DNA from: Lachnospiraceae bacterium | Lineage (GTDB): Bacteria; Bacillota; Clostridia; Lachnospirales; Lachnospiraceae | NCBI GenBank assembly: GCA_024691145.1 | Contig: JAILNW010000276.1 | Location: forward strand, 1-6,339 | Reading direction: 5' to 3' | Length of the DNA: 6,339 nt | Shown here: piece after piece, positions 1 to 4,968 of the stretch | Position numbering within the stretch: the stretch's first letter is position 1 | Layout: every line of letters starts with the position of its first letter | The notes under the pieces: generated by a model | Told to the model about the DNA's origin: nothing | What the model saw: the letters and a program-made list of their open reading frames with translations, nothing else | Database searches by the model: none | Made by a program: the position numbers and the translations under genes

Positions 1-122
1 TGTATCCAACATCAATTAAAGAATTATTTGATGTTGCAGATGCCAACATGCTTATGCCTCCAAAGTCAACATGGTTTGAACCAAAGTTAAGAAGTGGGTT
101 ATTTATACATAAGTTATCATAA
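1..122 (+). CDS. DUF1015-family protein, C-terminal fragment
   Basis: This is the 3' end of a gene that begins before the window; full codons start at base 3 and the TAA stop is at 120-122. The 39 visible residues end in MPPKSTWFEPKLRSGLFIH followed by KLS. I recognise this as the conserved C-terminal signature of the DUF1015 family, which has no established biochemical function. From general knowledge, DUF1015 genes in Clostridia often sit near serine biosynthesis genes (serC/serA); nothing here can confirm that. The next gene starts 36 nt downstream with no hairpin terminator between, so cotranscription is plausible. The family call rests on a short stretch and is good but not certain. Confidence 0.75.
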   Translation, partial: YPTSIKELFDVADANMLMPPKSTWFEPKLRSGLFIHKLS

Positions 123-136
123 CAATAATACTTTAT

Positions 137-150
137 AAGGAAGGAAAAGG
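137..150 (+). promoter_or_regulatory. Ribosome binding site of the GlgB-like gene
   Basis: A purine-rich stretch, AAGGAAGGAAAAGG, ends 8 nt before the ATG at 159. It supports that start over any downstream ATG and shows that translation starts independently of the DUF1015 gene. Confidence 0.7.
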
Positions 151-158
151 TTGCTATA

Positions 159-2510
159 ATGGATGAAAAGCTTTATGATTTATGTGACTGGGCTGGAATA
201 GAGGCTATTATATATAATGATCATACCAGACCTAATAGTATTTTAGGACCACATATAACTGAAGATGGAATTTTATTTAATGTTTACAGACCACATGCTG
301 TGAAGGCTACACTTAAGCTTAAGAATGGTAAAGAGTACGAGTGTGAGATGGTTGATGAAGAAGGATTTTTTGCTGTTCTGATTGCAGGGAAGACTATACC
401 TGAATATACATTTGTTGTTGAATATGAAGATGGTACAACAGAGGAAGTATGGGATATATATTCAGTATCTAATGTTTCTGACATGGAGGCTATTAGAAAG
501 TTCAATAATGGTATATGCTATGACGTTTATAACTATTTGGGATCACATGTAAAAACTATTAATGGTATAGAGGGAACTTTATTTACTGTATGGGCACCTA
601 ATGTTTTAAGCATTAGTGTTGTAGGTTCGTTTAACGACTGGAAGGGCGATCTTTTTAAGATGAGCGAGATTGAGAATACAGGCGTTTTTGAATTATTTGT
701 TCCTGGTGCTAAAGCTGGAGACATATATAAATATGAGATGAGATTTAAAGGCGATGTTATTGCTCTTAAAGCTGATCCATATGCAAAGCAGTCAGAGGTT
801 ATGCCAAATGATGCATCTGTGATTTGTGACGAATCTGAATTCAAATGGACAGATAAAGCTTTTGTTGATGAAAGAGTAAAGACTGACTTAGATAATAGTC
901 CATTATGTATATACGAACTTAATCTTTCTAAATGGAAGGTTAAAGAGGATGGAAGTTTATATTCATTCAGAGAGATTGCTCCTCTTGTAGCAGAGTATGT
1001 TAAGAAAATGGGATATACACACATAGAATTAACTCCTATATGTGAATACAGAGAGGAAGAGTCTTTAGGATATAAGATTACTAATTTCTATGCTCCTACT
1101 TCAAGATTTGGCAAGAAAGATGACTTTAAGTATTTTATAGATTTCATGCACAGCAAAAAGATTGGAGTTATACTTGACTGGGTACCAGCATATTTCGCTG
1201 ATGATAAGGCTGCCCTTGCTGATTTTGATGGTACTAATTTATATGATCATTTGGATCCTAAGAAGGGTGTTCATCCATTTAACGGAGGCAGAGTATTTAA
1301 TTATGGAAGACCAGAGGTTTCTAACTTCCTTATTGCCAATGCATTTTACTGGTTTGACGAGTATCATGTAGACGGACTTAGAGCCTGTGATGTTGCTTCT
1401 ATGCTTAATCTTGATTATGGAAGAAAGAATGGCGAATGGTGGCCAAACATGTTTGGTGATAACCATAACTTAGAGGCGATAGAATTCTTTAAGCACCTTA
1501 ACAGTATACATTCAAAGAGAGAAGATGGTACATTTATTATAGGTACAGATACTTCTTCCTGGGAAAAGTTTACTGAAGATGTAGAAGAGGATGGACTTGG
1601 TTTTGATTACAAGTGGAATGTTGAGTGGGCTAATGACATGATGGAATACATGAAGTGTGATCCATTATTCAGAAAAGGACGCCATAATCAGATTACACTT
1701 AGCATGTTATATAATTATAGTGAAAAGTTTATATTAGAACTTTCACATGAGCTGCTTGATGGCAATAATGGTTCCATTATTAATAATCTTCCTGGTGAAT
1801 ATGGACAGAAGATAGAGAATTTTAAGACTATTCTTGGTTATATGATGACTCATCCAGGAAAGAAGCATATGTACATGGGTCTTGATATGGCTCAGGCAGA
1901 GCTTTATTCAGGAAGCTTTATTGACTGGAATCTTTTAGAGTATGAGAATCATAAGAATGTTAATAATTATGTAAAGGATCTTATTAAGTTATATCAAAGT
2001 CAGCCTGCTTTATATAAGAAGGATTATTCTTCTGAAGGATTTGAGTGGATTGATGATATGGATTCAAGTAGAAGTATCATTTCATATATAAGGAAGACAG
2101 ACAAGATAGAAGAAACTTTACTTATCATATGTAACTTTACGCCTATGACTTATGAAGGATTTTCTATAGGTGTTCCTTATAAGGGAAGATATAAAGAAAT
2201 CTTTAACAGCAGCAGTGTTGATTTTGGTGGAAGAGGTGCTGTTAACCCTAGATTAAAGAATGCAAGACCTGCAGAATATAATGGACGTGACTTCTATATT
2301 AATGTAACTGTTCCTCCTATGGGAATAAGTGTATTCAATTTTACACCACTTGTTCCTCATAAGGAAAGTGAAGAGGAAATTAAGGAAAAGGCAGTTGCAA
2401 AGAAAGAAGAGACAAAGAAGACTGAGACAAAGAAGACTGAGACAAAGAAAACTGCATCAAAAAAGACAATTAAAAAAACAACAACTAAAGCAAAGAACGA
2501 GAAAAATTAA
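159..2510 (+). CDS. GlgB-like GH13 protein, probably catalytically inactive, with Lys/Thr-rich tail
   Basis: The 783-residue protein is collinear with bacterial 1,4-alpha-glucan branching enzyme. An N-terminal beta domain (about 30-105) and a CBM48-like domain (about 125-222, with FTVWAP and GSFNDW) precede the catalytic barrel (about 248-600) and an all-beta C domain (about 610-732, with EGFEWID and CNFTP). Fold signatures are well kept: GYTHIEL, YAPTSRFG, GVILDWVPA, DFDGTNLYDH, FNYGRPEV, LIANAFYW, DGLR, VASML, LGFDYKWN and HPGKK. The active-site motifs are not. Region I His is Tyr345. The nucleophile position in RVDAV is Cys410 (the protein reads R-A-C-D-V). The acid/base Glu of AEES is Thr463 (G-T-D-T). 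The transition-state Asp of SHDE is Glu531. Tyr305, Asp340, Arg408 and His530 remain. Branching activity is therefore unlikely. The frame is intact, which argues for a kept non-catalytic role such as glucan binding or regulation; that role is inference. A Lys-rich tail (about 742-783) is extra to the family. No other glycogen genes are visible. Confidence 0.93.
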   Translation: MDEKLYDLCDWAGIEAIIYNDHTRPNSILGPHITEDGILFNVYRPHAVKATLKLKNGKEYECEMVDEEGFFAVLIAGKTIPEYTFVVEYEDGTTEEVWDIYSVSNVSDMEAIRKFNNGICYDVYNYLGSHVKTINGIEGTLFTVWAPNVLSISVVGSFNDWKGDLFKMSEIENTGVFELFVPGAKAGDIYKYEMRFKGDVIALKADPYAKQSEVMPNDASVICDESEFKWTDKAFVDERVKTDLDNSPLCIYELNLSKWKVKEDGSLYSFREIAPLVAEYVKKMGYTHIELTPICEYREEESLGYKITNFYAPTSRFGKKDDFKYFIDFMHSKKIGVILDWVPAYFADDKAALADFDGTNLYDHLDPKKGVHPFNGGRVFNYGRPEVSNFLIANAFYWFDEYHVDGLRACDVASMLNLDYGRKNGEWWPNMFGDNHNLEAIEFFKHLNSIHSKREDGTFIIGTDTSSWEKFTEDVEEDGLGFDYKWNVEWANDMMEYMKCDPLFRKGRHNQITLSMLYNYSEKFILELSHELLDGNNGSIINNLPGEYGQKIENFKTILGYMMTHPGKKHMYMGLDMAQAELYSGSFIDWNLLEYENHKNVNNYVKDLIKLYQSQPALYKKDYSSEGFEWIDDMDSSRSIISYIRKTDKIEETLLIICNFTPMTYEGFSIGVPYKGRYKEIFNSSSVDFGGRGAVNPRLKNARPAEYNGRDFYINVTVPPMGISVFNFTPLVPHKESEEEIKEKAVAKKEETKKTETKKTETKKTASKKTIKKTTTKAKNEKN
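2409..2453 (+). repeat. Three tandem 15-bp repeats in the tail of the GlgB-like gene
   Basis: Three head-to-tail copies of GAGACAAAGAAGACT lie at 2409-2423, 2424-2438 and 2439-2453; the third has one change (G to A). They are in frame (15 bp is 5 codons) and encode repeated Glu-Thr-Lys-Lys-Thr units inside the Lys/Thr-rich tail. Copy number could vary by slippage without shifting the frame. Confidence 0.9.
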
Positions 2511-2515
2511 TAATT

Positions 2516-2553
2516 AAACAGGTAGTTCAGTATTATTGAACTATCTGTTTTTT
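2516..2553 (+). terminator. Rho-independent terminator after the GlgB-like gene
   Basis: A 14-bp stem pairs AAACAGGTAGTTCA (2516-2529) with TGAACTATCTGTTT (2537-2550) with one G-U pair and a 7-nt loop. The 3' arm runs into six T residues (2548-2553). The hairpin starts 6 nt after the TAA stop. The ribosome binding site of the next gene starts straight after the T-tract, leaving no room for a promoter between them, so the hairpin may act as a partial terminator within an operon. Confidence 0.85.
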
Positions 2554-2569
2554 AAAAGGAGGAAATAGT

Positions 2570-3580
2570 ATGAGATTGTTATTAACTTCCGCTACTGAAG
2601 TGCCTGATATTAATGAAGCAACTTCAGAGGTTGTGGAACAAGTAAAAAATAGTAATTTTAAAAAGGCATTTGGCCTTATTGGAAAGTATCTTGGTAAAGT
2701 ATGGGATATGTACAAAGGCGATTTGGGAATACTTGCAGGAAAAATTGTTATTGCCATTCTTGTATATTTTATAGGAAAGAAAATTGTAAAATTAATTAAG
2801 AATGTTGTAGAGAAGGCATTTAGAAAGAGTAAGCTTGATTCAAGCGTAAGCCAGTTCTTATCAAAACTTATATCAGGTATATTAACAATTGTTTTATTTG
2901 TAAGTATTATAGGCATTCTTGATATACCAACAACTTCACTTGTAGCATTGGTTGGTTCTGCAGGTTTAGCAATTGGTTTATCTTTACAGGGAAGTTTGCA
3001 GAACTTTGCAGGTGGCGTACTGATTCTTATTCTTAAGCCATTTAAAGTACATGATTACATAATCGCAAGTGGTATCGAAGGAAGAGTAACTGAGATTGAT
3101 ATTTTCTATACTCATCTTAGAACACCTGATAATAAGAAGATAGTAATACCTAATGGACAGCTTTCTAATGCTTCAGTACAGAATGTGCCTAGTGTTGGAG
3201 AGAGAAGACTTGATCTTATAATTCCTGTTGAATACAGCGAAGATATTAAGAAGGTAAGAAGTGTTCTTAATGATCTTGCCAATAAGAATGAAAGAGTAAA
3301 GAAAAACAAAGGATTTGATATATTTGTAGATCAGCTTGCTGACAGTTCTATTAATATAGGCTTCAGAGTATGGGTACAGACTGCTGATTACTGGGCTGTA
3401 AGATGGGAACTTTTAGAGGAAGTTATTGAAAGATTCAGAGAAGAGAATATCAATATACCTTATAATAAGCTTGATGTAAACATTCACGAAATGAATGGTG
3501 TAAATAATACAGAAAGCAACAAAGAGATTGACAATAAAGTAAAAAATACTGAGGATGAAACTGAAAAAGAGGCAGAGTAA
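2570..3580 (+). CDS. mscS: MscS-type small-conductance mechanosensitive channel
   Basis: This 336-residue inner-membrane channel should open under membrane tension to release solutes during hypo-osmotic shock. Hydrophobic segments sit at about 51-75 (TM1), 97-118 (TM2) and 121-158 (TM3). TM3 carries the MscS pore signature: GSAGLAIGLSLQGSLQNFAGG at about 129-149. The Gly/Ala packing pattern is kept, Leu133 and Leu137 align with the E. coli gate leucines, and Gly141 aligns with the helix-kink glycine. The beta domain follows, with TPDNKKIVIPNG at 185-196, and then the mixed alpha/beta vestibule with RVWVQTADYW at 266-275. The length is slightly above the E. coli protein (286), owing to an N-terminal extension and a charged, acidic C-terminal tail (about 310-336). 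AAAAGGAGG at 2554-2562 lies 7 nt before the ATG and fixes the start. The gene sits right behind the upstream terminator with no promoter space, so it depends on read-through or a promoter inside the previous gene. Confidence 0.95.
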   Translation: MRLLLTSATEVPDINEATSEVVEQVKNSNFKKAFGLIGKYLGKVWDMYKGDLGILAGKIVIAILVYFIGKKIVKLIKNVVEKAFRKSKLDSSVSQFLSKLISGILTIVLFVSIIGILDIPTTSLVALVGSAGLAIGLSLQGSLQNFAGGVLILILKPFKVHDYIIASGIEGRVTEIDIFYTHLRTPDNKKIVIPNGQLSNASVQNVPSVGERRLDLIIPVEYSEDIKKVRSVLNDLANKNERVKKNKGFDIFVDQLADSSINIGFRVWVQTADYWAVRWELLEEVIERFREENINIPYNKLDVNIHEMNGVNNTESNKEIDNKVKNTEDETEKEAE

Positions 3581-3612
3581 AATTTGTTCACAGAATTTTC
3601 ATTTTCACCCCT

Positions 3613-3641
3613 TTGCCTTTTTCAAAAATTAATGTTATGAT
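3613..3641 (+). promoter_or_regulatory. Sigma-A type promoter for the CarD-like gene
   Basis: TTGCCT (3613-3618) and TATGAT (3636-3641) are separated by 17 nt. A TG one base upstream of the -10 (3633-3634) makes it an extended -10 element. Transcription would start near 3648, giving a leader of about 50 nt. Two ATTAAT boxes (3628-3633 and 3642-3647) flank the -10 and could be an operator, but this is weak. No clear hairpin terminator for the upstream channel gene is visible between 3581 and 3612. Confidence 0.65.
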
Positions 3642-3696
3642 ATTAATAGAGAGATAAAAAGTTAAGAGTTTGTTTGAAAAAGGAAAAAGGGGAAAG

Positions 3697-4209
3697 ATGT
3701 TTATGTTTAATATTGGAGACTACGTGGTATGCGGCAACAACGGTGTGTGTAAAGTAGAGAGTATAGGTACTTTGGATGTGTCTGGTATTTCTAAGGAGAG
3801 AGAATATTATACTATGGATAAGGTATATTCAAAAGGAAGCAAGGTATATATTCCTGTGGATAACACTAAGACGGTTTTGAGACCGGTTATTTCAAAGGAT
3901 GAGGCCTATTCCCTTATTGACAATATGGATACAGTTGAGGAACTGACTATTGATATTAAGAATAGAAAGAAAGCAGATGTAATAAAGGAATCTATACAGA
4001 AGCATGACTGTATGGAACTTATGAGAGTTCTTAAGACTTTACATATAAGCAGGGAGGCCAAATTATCACAGGGAAAGAAGCTGACAGCCTTAGATGATAA
4101 TTATTACAGAATGGCAGAAGACAATCTTATAGATGAACTGGCTATTTCCATGGAATTAGACAGGGAGGATGTAAGAAATATAATAACTGAAAAGGTAAAA
4201 TTACTTTAA
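3697..4209 (+). CDS. CarD/CdnL-family RNA polymerase-binding transcriptional regulator
   Basis: The 170-residue protein has the two-part CarD layout. Residues about 3-62 form the RNA polymerase-interaction (Tudor-like) domain shared with Mfd/TRCF, with FNIGDYVVCGNNGVCKVESI and the KVYIPVDN strand. Residues about 66-168 form the helical DNA-binding domain (KLSQGKKLTALDDNYYRMAE, DNLIDELA). Family members bind the RNA polymerase beta subunit and stabilise the open promoter complex. This copy has no tryptophan at all, so the wedge Trp known from mycobacterial CarD is missing; Ile84 or Ile86 lies near that position. The start was chosen for the AAGGGG site (3687-3692), 4 nt before ATG 3697. ATG 3703, 10 nt away, is an equally natural family start. 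A TTG at 3670 would add nine residues with poor ribosome-site support. The gene has its own promoter and terminator, so it appears monocistronic. Confidence 0.9.
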   Translation: MFMFNIGDYVVCGNNGVCKVESIGTLDVSGISKEREYYTMDKVYSKGSKVYIPVDNTKTVLRPVISKDEAYSLIDNMDTVEELTIDIKNRKKADVIKESIQKHDCMELMRVLKTLHISREAKLSQGKKLTALDDNYYRMAEDNLIDELAISMELDREDVRNIITEKVKLL

Positions 4210-4227
4210 AGCAGGACCAAGATTTTT

Positions 4228-4278
4228 AAACCTGGCATTGGACAAATATTATTTGTAAGGTGTCAGGTTTTCTTTTTT
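4228..4278 (+). terminator. Rho-independent terminator after the CarD-like gene
   Basis: An imperfect hairpin pairs AAACCTGGCA (4228-4237) with TGTCAGGTTT (4261-4270) and ACAAAT (4242-4247) with ATTTGT (4251-4256), with a small internal loop and a 3-nt apex. It is followed by TCTTTTTT to 4278. It begins 18 nt after the TAA stop. Confidence 0.85.
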
Positions 4279-4324
4279 AGTTTCTTCAACAGCAAAAAAC
4301 TCTTTTAAATAAAGGGCTGAAAGA

Positions 4325-4354
4325 ATATTTAGTTATTTTTAACTAACTAAATAT
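4325..4354. repeat. Perfect 11-bp inverted repeat
   Basis: ATATTTAGTTA (4325-4335) and TAACTAAATAT (4344-4354) are exact reverse complements separated by 8 nt. An alternative inner hairpin, AGTTA-TTTT-TAACT (4331-4344), overlaps it. There is no T-tract on either side, so it is not a standard terminator. It may be an operator. Confidence 0.85.
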
Positions 4355-4516
4355 CATAATAGTACAAAAATAAATCATTATTGTACAAGAAAAAGTTTAT
4401 AAAAATTTTAGAATTTAAAAGAATATATTGTATTTAATGCTAAATTACAGATGTAAATTGTTTTATGGCGATAAGGGTTGATTATAACCAGGAAAATTTA
4501 GAATGAGAGCAGGAAA

Positions 4517-4533
4517 GTGCAATAAACTTGCAC
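4517..4533. repeat. Short inverted repeat GTGCAA-N5-TTGCAC
   Basis: A perfect 6-bp inverted repeat with a 5-nt spacer sits in the only locally G-richer patch of the intergenic region. It could be an operator or a small RNA hairpin. No T-tract follows on either strand. Confidence 0.75.
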
Positions 4534-4572
4534 AATACTAGCATATTTCTTGAAAAAATACAATTTTAAACC

Positions 4573-4589
4573 ACAATATATATTTGTAT
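4573..4589. promoter_or_regulatory. ACAA-N7-TTGT inverted pair, copy 1
   Basis: ACAA (4573-4576), seven bases TATATAT, then TTGT (4584-4587) followed by AT. It shares its spacing and half-sites with the pairs at 4653-4671 and 4766-4790. It is a candidate binding site for a dimeric regulator; the protein is unknown. Confidence 0.45.
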
Positions 4590-4652
4590 AATAACATATT
4601 AAACAATCATATGTTTTAAAATATACAACATATAAATGTGAAAACTACTTAT

Positions 4653-4671
4653 ATACAAAAATATATTGTAT
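4653..4671. promoter_or_regulatory. ATACAA-N7-TTGTAT inverted pair, copy 2
   Basis: ATACAA (4653-4658) and TTGTAT (4666-4671) are exact reverse complements with a 7-nt spacer, the same geometry as the other two copies. Candidate operator. Confidence 0.5.
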
Positions 4672-4765
4672 TATGAAAGAGAAAAAATTAACACACCAAT
4701 TATATTTGTAGAAAATAATAATTACAAGAAATTAAAGTAATTTGGCAATAAAAGATGAACTTATA

Positions 4766-4790
4766 AATATACAAATATAACTTGTATATT
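4766..4790. promoter_or_regulatory. AATATACAA-N7-TTGTATATT inverted pair, copy 3
   Basis: This is the longest copy: perfect 9-bp arms at 4766-4774 and 4782-4790 with a 7-nt spacer. It lies about 95 bp upstream of the hydrolase -35 element. Candidate operator. Confidence 0.55.
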
Positions 4791-4882
4791 ATTTTGTGAT
4801 AAATTATATGATTGTTGAAAATAGTCAATATGTACAAAAATATTCGAAAATAACATATAGAATATACAAAATGCATAAATGC

Positions 4883-4912
4883 TTGACAAAGGGAGTTCCT
4901 CGAATATATAAT
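4883..4912 (+). promoter_or_regulatory. Near-consensus sigma-A promoter of the cell-wall hydrolase
   Basis: A perfect TTGACA (4883-4888) and a perfect TATAAT (4907-4912) are separated by 18 nt. Transcription would start near 4919, giving a leader of about 50 nt. This points to vegetative expression rather than the forespore promoter expected for a classic SleB germination enzyme. Confidence 0.85.
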
Positions 4913-4920
4913 TTACTCAT

Positions 4921-4948
4921 GGTTACGAAAAGAAACTAAACTGTAACC
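4921..4948 (+). promoter_or_regulatory. Inverted repeat at the 5' end of the hydrolase leader
   Basis: GGTTAC (4921-4926) and GTAACC (4943-4948) are exact reverse complements with a 16-nt A-rich spacer. They lie just after the expected transcription start. In RNA this could be a 5'-terminal stem-loop; in DNA it could be an operator just downstream of the -10. The ribosome binding site GGAGGG (4959-4964) stays outside the stem. I do not recognise a known riboswitch. Confidence 0.55.
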
Positions 4949-4968
4949 GGAGATTTATGGAGGGACCA

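Larger units (their letters stand above)
4422..4672. repeat. 13-bp direct repeat AATATATTGTATT, two copies
   Basis: Identical copies lie at 4422-4434 and 4660-4672. Both contain the TTGTAT half-site that recurs through the AT-rich region. The span given covers both copies, not a continuous repeat. Confidence 0.8.
4279..4882. other. Long AT-rich non-coding region with repeated TACAA/TTGTA motifs
   Basis: About 600 nt contain no convincing gene on either strand; open frames are short and lack a start with a ribosome binding site. The stretch is far more AT-rich than the genes, apart from a slightly G-richer patch at about 4465-4535. It carries more than a dozen TACAA or TTGTA pentamers, at about 4363, 4381, 4384, 4428, 4559, 4584, 4624, 4654, 4666, 4706, 4723, 4770, 4782, 4833 and 4865. 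Some form ACAA-N7-TTGT inverted pairs. It ends at the strong promoter of the hydrolase gene, so the likely role is a regulatory or curved upstream region for that gene. It could also be decayed sequence. Confidence 0.7.

Noticed and set aside
284..1024. Antisense open frames of 73 and 163 codons inside the GlgB-like gene
   Set aside because: They lie wholly opposite a strongly recognised coding region and show no family features or ribosome binding site.
1162..1466. Alternative frames (69 and 75 codons, both strands) within the barrel region of the GlgB-like gene
   Set aside because: They are shadow frames of the real gene; the translations resemble no family.
2329..2517. 62-codon Lys/Arg-rich frame overlapping the end of the GlgB-like gene
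   Set aside because: It is the +1 shadow of the Lys/Thr-rich tail; its basic composition follows from the A/G-rich repeat DNA.
2533..2916. 127-codon antisense frame over the terminator and the start of mscS
   Set aside because: It lies opposite the channel gene and the terminator, and its hydrophobic character mirrors AT-rich membrane-coding DNA.
3112..3309. 65-codon antisense frame inside mscS
   Set aside because: It is an antisense shadow of the conserved MscS beta domain with no independent support.
3670..3696. TTG start adding nine residues to the CarD-like protein
   Set aside because: It has a poor ribosome site, and the family begins at M-F-x-I-G-D; ATG 3697 or 3703 has AAGGGG upstream.
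4252..4330. Reverse-strand frame of about 25 codons running into the CarD terminator
   Set aside because: It looks protein-like but has no start codon, is very short and overlaps the terminator hairpin.
4465..4506. Small frame of 13 codons beginning M-A-I-R-V-D
   Set aside because: It has no ribosome binding site, is very short and matches no protein I recognise; it is only mentioned within the G-richer island.
4537..4650. Reverse-strand open frame without a start in the AT-rich region
   Set aside because: It is rich in Tyr, Phe, Cys and Leu, as expected from random AT-rich DNA, and has no ATG/GTG with a ribosome site.
4360..4870. WalR boxes (direct TGTWAH-N5-TGTWAH repeats) upstream of the hydrolase
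   Set aside because: The recurring sites here are inverted with a 7-nt gap and do not match the direct-repeat spacing.
4913..4968. ydaO-type c-di-AMP or c-di-GMP riboswitch in the hydrolase leader
   Set aside because: The leader is only about 50 nt and lacks the conserved cores of those classes; only a simple inverted repeat is present.
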